DNA of 64,000 nt from assembly GCF_000004825.1 (NCBI RefSeq), contig NW_008805077.1, forward strand, positions 434,001-498,000, in the 5' to 3' direction. How positions within the stretch are numbered: the first letter of the stretch is position 1; each line of letters starts with the position of its first letter. The notes under the pieces were generated by a model. The model made no database searches. It was not told the origin of the DNA and saw nothing but the letters and a program-made list of their open reading frames with translations. Positions 31,761-43,361 of this stretch are shown one piece after another. The translations under genes were made by a program, and so were the position numbers. The stretch is from Heterostelium album PN500. Its lineage: Eukaryota > Evosea > Eumycetozoa > Acytosteliales > Acytosteliaceae.

Positions 31761-32737
31761 CTATATCTATCTATATATCCAGGCAAATAAAAAATATATA
31801 TATAATAATTTCAAAATAAATAAATAAAATACAAAAATAAATTAATAATCTAAGATAACAAATAATAATACAAAAATTTGGTTGTTAAAAATAAACTATT
31901 TTTTTGATCACAATGTGGAGCCCAAAAAAAAAAAAACCAAGAGGTGTTTTTTTTGATCTAATTTTTTTTTGGATATTTTTAATTTTAAACCACATTTTGG
32001 TCAAAATTAGTGACATTCCTTTGATCAAAATCAAATAAAAATAATAAGATTTTATTTTTTAAATCAATTTATTTCTTAAGTATAGTATAATACCTAGGTA
32101 AATCTAATGATATCAAAATTAATTATAAAAGACTTGATAGATATTATTTATAGAACAACATTTTAGAAACAATAAATGATAGAATAGGTTTCACCTAAAG
32201 GTAAGCTATCGTTTGATATATATTAATATTTGTTTTTTTTAAAATTTGATCTATGGTCAAAAAAAAAAAATAATTTTTATCGTCAATTTTAATTATTAGT
32301 TTAATATTAAGATACATCTATATCTATAGTATAGTGATTTATCATTTTTTTAAGAAATAACATCTATACAGATACATTAATAGTGTAATTACATTTTTTA
32401 GTTTAATTTTGTAAATTTATTATTAATTTTTGTTTATAGTAATTTTTGTTGTAGTTAACTAGAAATATCGTTTAAGTTGTGTTATTTATTGTTGTTTTGT
32501 TGTTATTTTTGTTTTTGTTTTTGTTGTTGTTTTTGTTGTTGTTGTTGTGATTGATCAAATGAACAAGCACCTATAATACTAACCGCAGACGATACCAAAA
32601 GATTTCAGTTCACTAGACTCCCACCTTATTTCTTTCTTCAAAGTTTGATAACCATCTGTACTAATGTAACATACATTCATCAATCTATTTCGATATTGAT
32701 TAATTAATTAATACTTCATGAAATGACTGACCAACAA
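31761..32737. other. Intergenic region, no gene seen
   Basis: Very AT-rich with homopolymer tracts and a GTT repeat near 32500. A GC-richer stretch at 32570-32700 may be decayed coding sequence beside the next gene, but no frame stands out. Confidence 0.4.
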
Positions 32738-33051
32738 CTACTTTCTCTCTGCAATGGGATCTACTTTGCAAAGTAGATGTTGAACACCGAGACACATCTT
32801 TGGATTATCGTTGTCTTTCATCGTGATGATAGGTTTAAGCTTCTCAAAAGATTTAATTCGATGAGCACTCATATATCCAAAAGTTAGATAACCCTTTAAG
32901 TGCTTTCTTTGGCTATAATATCTTTGGTATCCTCCAACACATTCGACTTGGATGGGTTCTACTCTGTTCTCAAACCTGCTCATACTCTGTAAAATCTCTT
33001 CATCTTGAATCTCCTTTCGGATCTCCTTCGAAGCTCTGTTGATCTGAATAT
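32738..33051 (-). CDS. Unrecognised protein, 3' exon
   Basis: From an AG at 33053-33052 the frame reads IQINRASKEIRKEIQDEE, QSMSRFENRVEPIQVEC, GYQRYYSQRKHLKGYL and LGVQHLLCKVDPIAERK, to a stop at 32738. A 22-base patch at 33343-33322 (NEYFDDQ) between AG and GTATGA could be the preceding exon in phase, but no ATG exon was found before it and the divergent gene starts at 33467. It may be a small gene with an unseen first exon or a remnant. The family is not recognised. Confidence 0.45.
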
Positions 33052-33466
33052 CTAATAAAATTACTATTAAATTTCATTTTATATATAAATTAATCAAAAA
33101 ATAAATAATTAAATAAGAATAGAATAATAGAAAGTAGTTGACTCTGAGATCTCAAAAAAAAAAAAAAAAAAAATTCACAAGTTTGTGCACACCTTTTTTT
33201 TATTCCGGAATGAAATTGTGTTCTTGAAATAAAGATTCATTGTTTATTTTTTTGGAAGATAAACAAAGAATTTTTTAAAAGTAATGATCTTGAATAAAAA
33301 TAAAAATTATAAATATCATACCTTGATCATCAAAATATTCATTCTAAAAATACTTTAAAACAAACATATATATACTAAAATCAAATTTTATATTTATTAT
33401 CTATCTTTATTCTATATTTATCATCAAATCATTATTTTTAATTATAAAATTTAAATATTTAATAAA

Positions 33467-34003
33467 ATGGTTCAAATTAAAAGATTCTTTTCCAAAATTG
33501 GAAATAAAATTCATAAAAAAGGAAATTCATCAAAATCATCAAAGAAACAAACTTTAAATAATTTAGAATCCGCGAAATATATTCCAGTTTCAATTCCAAC
33601 AACAACAATTATAAATTCAGAAACAAAAGTTTCAACTCAATCACAATCACAAGTTCAACGAAATTCCGATCTCAGATTAAATTTGGAATCAATAATCAAA
33701 GGTATTCAAGAGAATAGAATATTAGAAGTGTTTGACAAGTTCTATCATCAAGATATTGTAATGTATGAGAAAGGTGATTCAACAAATAGAGTTGGTTTTG
33801 TTGAGAATAGAAAAGTAGAAGAAGGTTTCTCAAGTAATGCCACTGTACATGAAGCAAAGGTTTTGAAGATCATTGTTGATGGTGATAATACTGCGTATGA
33901 AATGTATATGGATTTCACATATGGTGGAAACAGAATGCAAAAGACACAATGGGCTTTCCAACAATGGAAAGATAATAAAGTTATAAAAGAAGAATTCTTT
34001 TAA
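33467..34003 (+). CDS. SnoaL-like / NTF2-fold domain protein
   Basis: 178 residues in one exon. The first 65 are a basic, Ser/Lys-rich leader (RFFSKIGNKIHKKG). The rest fits a SnoaL-like NTF2 fold: IQENRILEVFDKFYHQD, VMYEKGDSTNRVGFVENR, then strand-rich YEMYMDFTYGGNRMQ and TQWAFQQWKDNKVIKEEFF. This fold binds small ligands or catalyses cyclase and isomerase steps; no catalytic residue can be fixed here. The long leader is unusual for the fold and could direct localisation. Confidence 0.65.
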   Translation: MVQIKRFFSKIGNKIHKKGNSSKSSKKQTLNNLESAKYIPVSIPTTTIINSETKVSTQSQSQVQRNSDLRLNLESIIKGIQENRILEVFDKFYHQDIVMYEKGDSTNRVGFVENRKVEEGFSSNATVHEAKVLKIIVDGDNTAYEMYMDFTYGGNRMQKTQWAFQQWKDNKVIKEEFF

Positions 34004-34202
34004 TTGTAATAATAAATAGAAATAAAACTCAATTGTAAATAAAAAATTTAAATACAGTATAATGAATAAAATATGATATTTAATTATTTAATTAATAATA
34101 TGACAATAGATGTTTTTTTTGTTTATATATAAACAACAAGTACACAGTCAAAGTAAAACGCAAAAAAAATATAAGAATGTTGTTGATATTTAGTTTGATG
34201 AT

Positions 34203-36224
34203 TTAATATCTTGCTCTTAGTGCACCAAAGTTTCTCTTGCAAGTAGATGTGTCACCGGTACCTCTGTAGTTTCCGCTTTCATCAATGTCAAGTGCAATCA
34301 AACGGTCGAGATCTCTCCAGCTCTGATCGGCCTTGGCAAAAGCAATCGATGTTCCGTCCATCTTGGAAGATTGCAACTTGATGAAGCACCAACGTTCACA
34401 GATTTGCTCGTCGACCGACTTCTTACTCCAAAGGGCGTGTTCGTAGAGCAGCGCTGCCATATAGGTCTGAGACAAGAGGAAACTGAATTTCTTTGCGTTG
34501 GCAATTACGAAATCCAGATCATCAGAGCCATTGGAGATCTCGAGAATCGCCTTCACTGCATTCTCAATGGTTTGCTTGGCATTGGCGAGTGGACTGCCAG
34601 CTTTGGTAGTAGCAGCGGTCTTTGAACGGATCTCATCGAGTAAAACAACCAAAGAGTTGTGTGATTTAATAGATCTCCAGACATCCATTGACAAAACATT
34701 GGTAGTTCCCTCCCAGATAGCAGTTACCTGAGTATCTCTCAACAATCTTGGAATATCTGAATCCTCCATATAACCAGTTCCACCCATACATTCAATTGTT
34801 TCAGATGAAACTAAAATACTCTTTAAATAGTAATAAATTAAGTTAATATTGTTATAATAATGATAATAAATATGAAATACTTACTTGTTTGGCAGTATAG
34901 AGTTTTGAAAGTGGTGTTAAAATTCTTAGTAGTGAATCGATCTTTGGATTCTTTTCGAGACATTCCGATTGACCGAGTAAGAGTGATACGTTGAGGAGGA
35001 ATTGGAGTCCGGCACGATATTCAATTTCCATTTCGGCGAGTGTTGAGATGTAGAGTTGATTCTCGGCGAGACTGGAACCGAATACCTTACGACGGTGGGC
35101 GAAATCTCTGGCCAGTGCCACACCTCTACGCATTGTGGCAACCGAGTGAATTACATTGTGGATACGTGTGATGTTGAGAATCGATGCGATGATTGGTACA
35201 CCACGACCTTTGTTACCAATCATGACACCCTCGGTACCGAGTAGCTCAATTTCGGTGGTCGGAACGGCTTTCGTGCCAAACTTGTTCTTCATCTTGTGAA
35301 TCATCATGTTATTGAGGTCCTTTCCGTTGTCCTTGCGAATCTTTATGAAGAAAGCGGACAGTCCACGCGAACCACTACGGAATCCACCGGTCTCTGGCTC
35401 ACGGTCACGCGCGAGAATCATGGCAGTCTGCGCAGTGGTTGCACTAGTGAAATACTTGTATCCACTGATATCATAGCGATTCGATCCATCTTTTCTTGGT
35501 TCCGCTACGGACTCTGAGTTGGCTACGTCGGAGCCACCGGTCTTCTCAGTCATCCACTGTCCTGAAGTCCAGAAATTCTTTGGATCTCTAGTGACATAAT
35601 GAGGATAGGCAGTTGTCATCAACTCTTTATCACCGTACAACTCCAAGAGACGAGCACCACCATCTGTCATCGACAGTGGACAATCGAAAACCGCACTGGA
35701 ACAAGCAAACAAATATATCTTTAAATATTGATATAATCTACTGAATTCCTTTTGTTTTCTTTCATATCCAATACTGACCAATCCCTTTAATTAATTGTTT
35801 TGTTTTGTGAAATTTGTTAATAAACATACATATAATAATAATAATAAAAGCTATATAGTATTTCACCTAAGTGTTTCTTTCTACTTACTTCAACAGCAGA
35901 GATATCCTTAAGAATATTCCAACCTTCGTCTACTACGATTTTATCAATACGACGACCCCATGCATCATAGGCAACATGTTTTGGTGGGTTATTCTCACAG
36001 GCTCTGCCATACTCTAGGATATCACCCATTACACGATCACCGAATCTAACTAGATCAGGTTCGATTTCATTCAGGTAGTTCGATGGTACAACACGCTTGA
36101 GTGATTCAATCAAGTAGCTATCCTCCAAGTATTGATTTCCAAGTCTGGGTGCCTCTTGTTGGAAGTACTCATATCCAGATTGACCTTTCTGTTTACTTGA
36201 TGTTGTAATATTTTCTGTTGACAT
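34203..36224 (-). CDS. Acyl-CoA dehydrogenase, AidB-like
   Basis: Three exons (36224-35889, 35784-34885, 34820-34203) join in phase 0 to 617 residues, longer than the 400 of ordinary acyl-CoA dehydrogenases and near the size of AidB-type members. Hallmarks are FDCPLSMTDGGARLL, the FAD loop WMTEKTGGSDVANSES, HRRKVFGSSLAENQL, and ECMGGTGYMEDSDIPRLLRD with IWEGTTNVLSMDVWR, which supplies the catalytic Glu region. AidB of Escherichia coli is a flavoprotein of the alkylation response; eukaryotic relatives act on unusual acyl-CoAs. Substrate and compartment are unknown; the end (RARY) is not a peroxisomal SKL signal. Confidence 0.92.
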
Positions 36225-36635
36225 GTCTTTACTAATTCAATATTCAACAAAATATAACTAACACTAAAAAAAAATACAGATACAGAAACTTCAAGTAATA
36301 GTAATTAATTAAAAAAAATTAAATAACAAAAAAAATAACAAATAAACATCAAAAGTTAAGATGAACAAATGAATTAAACTTTTGTGGGTGGTTGAAAAAA
36401 ATCAACAAAAAAATGTAAAATGAAAAAAGAAATTTCATTTTTTTTTTAACCGATTAGGTATCTGATGACGACCTTTCCAACCATATGGTTTAATTAAAAG
36501 AATCTTTTTTGGATGTTCAGATAAATAAAATATGTTTTTATTTTATTTATTTTATTTAGTATTTTTATAATTCATTGTATTACAAATAAGTATTTATATT
36601 TCTATCGATTTGTTTGGTTATATTATTTTTACTAT
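36225..36635. other. Spacer, no gene seen
   Basis: AT-rich sequence between the dehydrogenase start and the 3' end of the small gene. Confidence 0.4.
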
Positions 36636-36906
36636 TTAAAAGAAGTGAGTTGATGGCTTTGGTGGTGGTGCTCTTTTACCATTCAAAAGTAAACGACATT
36701 CTATTTTCGAAATCAAATTATCAGATTCAAAGGATGTTTGATTTGTACTCGTCGACATTGTTGAATTTAAAACAGATGAAGAAGAAAATGAAAGAACTGA
36801 AATGAGGTTGTCTATTTTTTTTTTAAAAAAAAAAAAAAAAAAAAGTTAATAAAATATTAGAATAAAGTATTTTAAAAGTTAGTTAAGTATACATACTGAT
36901 TAACAT
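36636..36906 (-). CDS. Small spliced gene A (61 residues), NGKR...FF family
   Basis: A 10-base exon (36906-36897: ATG TTA ATC A) is followed by an 85-base intron (GTATGT...TAG) and exon 2 (36811-36636). Joined in phase 1 they encode 61 residues beginning MLINNLISVLSFSSSSV and ending LLLNGKRAPPPKPSTHFF. Serine and asparagine dominate the middle. The gene is invisible to simple ORF finding because the start is in the tiny exon. Its twin at 38179-38441 has the same first three codons, intron phase, size and tail. Dictyostelids have families of small Ser-rich developmental proteins with short first exons; membership of any known one is not established. Confidence 0.65.
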
Positions 36907-38178
36907 TTTAGATATAATATTATATATTTAGTTTTTTTTTGTTTTAAACAACTTTGATTTTTATATTTGTTTGTTTGTTTGAATGATTTAATTCGAATTG
37001 GTTCATTGAGTATTTATAGTTGTTTTTTCTTTGTTTATCAACGCGCATGCTTGGGAATTCAAATCAGATCAGTGAATGTCGGTGTTCTTGTGTACAACAA
37101 GCGTTTGTCGTTATTCTAAATTTAGACAAAGTTATTGATTTTTAATTGCGGTATACACAAAATGGTTAAATTGACAAAGTCTAGCTTTTTATCTTAATAA
37201 GGAAAGTAAAAGTTATTATTAGATCGTATTGCTTGTTGTATTGCTGGGATAGACACATATCAAATCACTGATTGTCTATCTCTCCAATCATCAAAAAGAC
37301 AAACATAACAATCAAGAAGTGAACAACCATCATCCAATGATAAAGAAAACAAAACAAAACAACCATTCAATTGTGAAAGGAAAAGACAAGGTCATTGTTG
37401 TTCTCTCTCTATTTCATATTTGAACATATATGTATATATCCTTATGCAATGCTTTCCATATATGGTTATTTCATCAACTGTCATGATGATCATTGATCAT
37501 TTAATAAAATGTAACAAATAATATCAAAATTGGTGTATCATCTATAAATCTGATTGATTGATTTGATATTATAGTTCAAGTGGGTTGTGTGTGTGAAATT
37601 CACTTACAATAATTGTGGGTGGTTGTTATTATATTTTACATCGACAAATTATATGTTTTTTTTTATTTATGATGGGTATGATTATCGATGTCGATTATCA
37701 CAAGATATATAATTTTTTATATCATTAAAACTTATTGAGATACATAAATTTATAAAAATATGCATATGTGGTGGTATATACATATCATTATTAATAAAAT
37801 AAAAAAAAAGTGTAAGTTCAAAAAATTAAAATTAACAAATAAATGTTTTTGTGTGTGTGTGAAATGTGGATGACCAAAGTTACACTCTCCAATCAATATT
37901 AGATTTTTATCTATCAATCTGATTAATATTCATTTATCCAATGAAATAATAAGATCATTCTATTTGAAAATAAATGATTGGAATAAAAAATATATATGAT
38001 TCTCATAACTTTTAGTTTAACTGATATAGTATTCATATAAAATAAATTATATATTTTATTTGTAATTTTAAAAGATTGTTACTTTTATTTGAAATTTACA
38101 ATATATTACAAAAATTAAATTAGAGGTTAAGGTTGGTGTTGAAAAAGATTTTGAATATTGAAATCGAAGTTGGGAATC
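36907..38178. other. Non-coding stretch upstream of small gene A
   Basis: A 1.3 kb AT-rich region. A CTATAAATAC motif near 37013-37022 on the minus strand could be the TATA box of gene A. Alternating TG-rich stretches (37570-37630, 37840-37880) occur. No gene seen. Confidence 0.4.
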
Positions 38179-38441
38179 TTAAAAAAATCTAGTAGTTGGT
38201 TTGGTAGTAAATCTTCTCTTTCCATTTAAAAAATATAGATTAAGATTAAGTCTTTGAGTTTCATTTAGAGATTGGATACTACTACTATTGATTGAAGAAT
38301 CAAAAATGCTACTTATATCGGAATCTCTTTTTATTAATATAGAACCTAAGGAAGATAATGATTCTAAAAAAAATAAAATTAATAAAATGTTTTTTTTTTT
38401 GGAAAAATTAGATATCTTTTTAAGTACTTACCAATTAACAT
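38179..38441 (-). CDS. Small spliced gene B (64 residues), NGKR...FF family
   Basis: Exon 1 is 10 bases (38441-38432: ATG TTA ATT G), the intron 66 bases (GTAAGT...TAG), and exon 2 38363-38179. The joined frame gives 64 residues: it starts MLIESLSSLGSILIKRDS, has an SSS-rich middle, and ends YFLNGKRRFTTKPTTRFF. The leader just before the ATG is a run of AAAAG repeats. The shared architecture with gene A, 1.3 kb away and on the same strand, argues for a tandem duplicate pair that has diverged in the centre while keeping both ends. Confidence 0.65.
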
Positions 38442-40049
38442 TTTCTTTTCTTTTCTTTTCTTATTTTATTTTATATTCGTTTAGTTTAATTAATAAGAGA
38501 AATTAGATTTGAGATTAATTTATAAAACACAAACTATTATAAATTTATTTAAATGTAAAAAAATGATTGATCATTAAATATAAAAAAAATCATGTTTGAT
38601 TTGAACACCCAATATTAACTATTCATTCTACAAATTAAGTGTTAATTAAGCACTATAACAACTTTCCCCGATCTAACTTTATTTGGTATTTTAAATAAAA
38701 TGAGTACATACATTGAATTGATATTCATACCAATTTTAATTTAATCAAACAAATATACCACACATCACACATTGTCAAGACACATTGTTATTTGTGTATT
38801 TTATCAAAGTGGATTTACTTTTTTTTTTTTTTTGTTACCACAAACTTGATTCATTGATATCAAGATCTTTTGAGGTACTAGTTAAACCAAAAATTATTTT
38901 TTTTTCAAATAATACACCTTTGTTTTACATCTAGATGAATATATACTGCATAGTTTTCCTGATTTAGAAATATTTAAATTTGGATATTCAAATTAAATAA
39001 AAGTTACATGTAGATTAAAGTCAATAGTATTGGTTGTTCTTGAAATTAAAAAAAAAATCCATATCTTATATTGATAATTACTCTATTTGCTATTATTCTA
39101 TATCATCAAATATAATTGAGTATGATTTTAATATATATTTTATTTGTTATTTATAAATGAAATGTCAAATTAAATTATGTTCGATATATTGTTGTTTTTC
39201 ATTAAATAAGAATAGATTCGTGTTTTATTTCATTTAAAATGTTATCTATATTAAATTCATAAACAGGAATCTAATACAATCTACCATTAACTCTATCTTC
39301 TTGTGTATATGCCCTATTATTATTGTTTTAATAATTTTTGTTGTTGTTAATATGATATTGATATTTGAAAAATGCTTACAAATCATCTTCCTCCATAGTT
39401 TGGAAATCTATATTGTAAACATCGTTGCCCATAGGTTTGATAATAGATAATTCATAGAACTCCTCTTCTGTTAGTTCTCTTAATAAGAAACAAGTTCTGG
39501 TTCTACTTCTAACGAACTACCAAACAAAACTATTAATAAATAATACGTACAATTTCATTGTTTTTTCTATATAAATAAATTGATTTATATATAGTTTACT
39601 ATTTTTTGTATAATTAATGATTACAATTGAAATTCAAACATAAAGGAATATTATCATCATTGTATTCTTGATATTTGCTGATACAGGCGATACAAATAAG
39701 TTTTAATTTTTCACTTCATGTTGGTACAATAAATAATAGGCGTATATCATCAAAAAAGTAAAAAAAATGTGTTAATGATCAAAAAAAATAAAAGAAAAAA
39801 AAAAAAAACAAACCAATTAATTAATAAAAATAGTAATGGTATTGTTACTATTCATTTATTTAAAATCTACAATTATAAAATATTTTCATTATTTTTAATA
39901 TTTTTGTTGTTGTTTTGTTGTTTTGTTGTTATAAGAATGATGGTGATTGTAAGAGAATTGTGATATATGTATATATTAATTTGAATGATTTAATTGGTTG
40001 ATTGATTGATTGATTAAAGATGAGTTGATAATCTTCTTTATAATATAAT
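38442..40049. other. Intergenic, with an exon-like patch at 39376-39516
   Basis: On the minus strand, from an AG at 39518-39517, 46 codons run to a stop at 39376 (FVRSRTRTCFLLRELTEEEF, then IIKPMGNDVYNIDF, end MEEDDL). About 100 bases upstream another open patch (LICIACISKYQEYNDDN, then LCLNF) has paired cysteines like a small zinc finger. No splice join in frame could be found, so this may be a decayed or mis-sequenced gene. The rest is AT-rich. Confidence 0.35.
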
Positions 40050-41015
40050 TTATGAATCATCAGTCTCTGGTTCGAGATCGGTCTCTTTAATGAATTGATC
40101 CAATTCTTTAGCATCGAAAATATGGTACACCAACTTGTCGTCCTTTCTAGTGATATATGAAAACTCCAACTTGTCAGAGTTGATATTCGATCTATCCATA
40201 GTCTTTGTCAAAACCTTCAAAGCCAACTCTAAAGCTTCCTTCAATGAGAGATCTGGTTTATAGTTTGATCTCAACACTGATTGCGCAACCTAATATAAAT
40301 AGCAATAGTAATAGTAATAATAATAACAAACAGAATTAATAAAAGTTTGTTTTGTTGTTGAACGTTCAAAAATAGTAACATAATGTAAACATACTTGACT
40401 GTTCTCACCACCGATGGAAGTAGCTTTCCAACCAGCGAAATTACCGGATGGATCGGATTGGTAGAGTTGGAAACCGTGATGGATGTCCCAACCGGCGTAG
40501 AGGAAAGATACTCCGAATGGACGAAGACCACCGTACTGTGTGTAACCTTGTTTGGTGTCGCAGATCTGTGATACCAGTTGCTCTACAGGCATTGGCTCCT
40601 GATAGTTGTAGTAGTAACGCTGTGAACTTAGTCTTGCATAGTTGATGAGAATGTTGGCGTCCGAAGTGATACCAGCCACTGCACATACGACATGGTCGTC
40701 AATCTTGAACATCTTTTCCGACTGTGAAAGCGATGAGTCCAATAGTTTAGCGACAGTCTTCTTCTCTGCTGCCAATACTATACCGTCTTGTGCCAAGATA
40801 CCGACTGTGGCACCTGCATGTCTGATCGCTGTCATTGCATACTCTACTTGATAGATTCTACCCTCTGGTGAGAAAATAGTTGTTCTTTGATCGTATCTTC
40901 TTGCCTATAGTAGTATCGTTAAATAAAATAAATATATAAAGAGATGTAATAATATTTATTCAAATATATTAGATTTTAATCTAAATTTATGATTCTAGTA
41001 ATTATTTCTTACCAT
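40050..41015 (-). CDS. psmA4: 20S proteasome subunit alpha type-4
   Basis: Structural alpha-ring subunit of the 20S core. Exon 1 contributes only the ATG (41015-41013), directly followed by GTAAGA; exon 2 (40904-40395) begins [16 protein letters not shown], with [39 protein letters not shown] and [17 protein letters not shown]; exon 3 (40289-40050) ends with an acidic tail. The total is 250 residues, close to the family norm. The YQSDPSGN block and the RRYD start single out alpha-4 over other alpha subunits. All joins are phase 0. Confidence 0.95.
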
Positions 41016-41319
41016 GGTATTGATTTATATATATATGTTAAAATATAAGTTTGATTATTTGTACAATTTAAATTAATAAAAAAAATTAATCAAAAATTTT
41101 TAAAAAATTGATGTTCACAAAAGTTTTTACATTTAAAAAGTTTGTTTTTTTTTTTTTTAAAAAAAATTATTTTAATAATTTAATAGATTGATCAATAAAT
41201 GTGTTCATTTGATTTAAATGTACTTCTTGAGATAAATGTAAGTTATTTAGCAATTTGATTTTAATATTGATAAAAAATTCCTGAAAAACCAAAATAAAAA
41301 ATTTGAAAATCATCAAATA

Positions 41320-41391
41320 TGCTCTGTCATATAAGGGTTAGTATCCTGGACTTTGAATCCAGTCATCTGAGTTCGAATCTCAGCAGAGCAA
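41320..41391 (+). tRNA. tRNA-Gln (TTG)
   Basis: Acceptor stem TGCTCTG/CAGAGCA, anticodon stem CTGGA/TCCAG around CTTTGAA giving TTG, and T-arm CTGAGTTCGAATCTCAG. No intron. A LINE-like copy begins 22 bases past the 3' end. Confidence 0.96.
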
Positions 41392-41592
41392 TTATTTTAA
41401 TTTTTTAAAATCCCCGCATGCGAAAAAAAATTTAAGATTTTTGCTAACGGCGTCTTGAATCGCCCACACCTGATCAAATCAAGCTTGTCAACAGACTTAT
41501 TGCTTGGTTCTTCACCGTGCACCTGATGCCAAAGCAAAGTTCACCGCTTTGATGTCTTTGGACAGGTCTTGCTTTCACTGGAATGATGGTGG

Positions 41593-43361
41593 TGTTGGAA
41601 TCGTAGTTCCAAGATATCAGTCAACCGACTACTGCCAACCCGATCAATGAACACAATGTATTTAAGCGCAAACAAGAACTCAATAAACATTATTAAATTC
41701 ATTATATTTTAACATCATCTTTAAACACATAAACTATTTATTATTATAACATCATTATACTATTACACTACAGCAAAAATCTATGAAACCGGACAGAGGT
41801 ATCAAAATATCAAACAGTAATACATTTATTTGTTATAGAAACTAATAAATATATTCTAAGATAGATCTTTGTTAAAGATTAATTATTAGAAAAAAATTGA
41901 AATATTTACCATTTTAAAAAAAAATAAAAAAATAAAAAACTAAAATTAACTGTGCAATATTTCTGAAGTGATAAAATATTTTTTATTTATATACATTTAA
42001 ATTGATTTAAAAGAAAACAATTAATAGGATGTACAATAACCTTGGTTGAGGATTACTTGATTCAATCTGTTTGGTATTGATTCATATAGTGATTGGCAGT
42101 ACTCCGGTGTCATTTCATATCACCACTATTAACATTATTTAAGAGCTCTATTGAGTTTAGAATGAATGGCATCTAGTATATATATTTATCTCAAGAATAC
42201 CCAAGAATTTTAAAAAACATTCAGGTCCTGACTAGTTTGTTTATATATCAAATTTAGTTAAGAATGCATTTTAAGTAAAAAATATTATGAGATTTAGAAT
42301 ATTGATGACAAGTGAGATGTCTTGTACAGTTGTGGAATATACTAAAATTAGTTAAACAATATTATTTATTCGTCGATCTATATCATACTCTAAAATTTCT
42401 AAAAAATCTGGGAATCTAGAGCTTAAGATAGATTGTCTAAGTATCCAGTTCCATAATAAATTAATGAGAGAAAAGATTGAATTTGAATCTACCACTTTCA
42501 ACTTAATGATAGAATATTAGTTGTTCTATAATCGGGAACTCCTTTAAAGAATAAACTTTCTTTATACTATACTCTCCTTGTTTTATTTTCGTTTCATCTG
42601 TTAAATTACTTTTCTAAAAAAACAATATCCTTGTTTATGTAAAATCAGTTAAAAACCTTTACATTTTGAATATGAAGAAGAGTCTAAAAGGTTTTTTTTT
42701 GATTTATTTCTGAAAGTAATTCCTTAATCCTTTATTATTCTTCTAATAATGTTATTGATTTATCTTTTTAAAAATGTATTGTTATCCTTTGTTTTTTTAA
42801 TGATATAATTGATTTTTAAAAAAAATTTTAAATTTTATTTTAAATATAATTGTAATCTTTTAAATATTTATTCTTTTTATACATATAGTATTTGTGTTCA
42901 GTGATGAGTTTGTTTTTGCTTAGTTTTTCTTTAGTCTTGAAACTGTTGAAAATTAGAATTGTATTTTAAACCAATAACTTCTTGTGCCGTTCAGTAATCC
43001 AAATGAAGTATTCCACAAATCTTTTATCTTTCTGTTAACATTTTACTTGGTATCATTCTTATATATAATATAATTAAATTTTTCAAAATAAATTTAAAAG
43101 TACTATAATAAAAAATATTTTATCACTTCAGAAATATTGCACAAATTAATTTTATCTTTTATTTTTTATTTTTTTTTTAAAATGATAAATGATTCAATTT
43201 CTTTTTAATTATTAATCATTTACAAAGATCTATCTTAGAATATATTTATTAGTTTCTATAACAAATAAATGTATTACTGTTTGATATTTTGATACCTCTG
43301 TCCGGTTTCATAGATTTTTGCTGTATGTCGTTATTATCACGATTTAACGACGTCTCCAACA
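41593..43361. mobile_element. Solo LTR of a retrotransposon, itself interrupted
   Basis: Begins TGTTGGAATC and ends GTCTCCAACA, the TG...CA inverted ends of an LTR, and is flanked by the five-base duplication GGTGG. Without the transposon inside it the LTR is about 210 bases long. No internal retroelement genes are present, so this is a fossil left by recombination between two LTRs. The family (Ty1- or Ty3-like) cannot be told from the LTR alone. Confidence 0.78.
41769..43325. mobile_element. Non-autonomous DNA transposon with long terminal inverted repeats
   Basis: About 1.55 kb bounded by TA dinucleotides and inverted repeats of about 215 bases (41771 to about 41987 and about 43109 to 43323). 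The outer 100 bases (from CAGCAAAAATC, through CCGGACAGAGG) are essentially identical; the inner part is diverged and AT-rich. The TA target duplication is typical of Tc1/mariner-type elements. The inside has no reading frame of note, so a transposase from elsewhere would be needed. Confidence 0.85.

Noticed and set aside
33322-33343. MNILMIK as the first exon of the unrecognised gene at 32738
   Set aside because: Splicing in that frame leads to an early stop; only the NEYFDDQ frame joins in phase, and it has no ATG.
39769-39963. Hydrophobic 64-codon open frame near 39.8 kb
   Set aside because: Composed of A/T homopolymers; the apparent membrane segment follows from T-rich codons.
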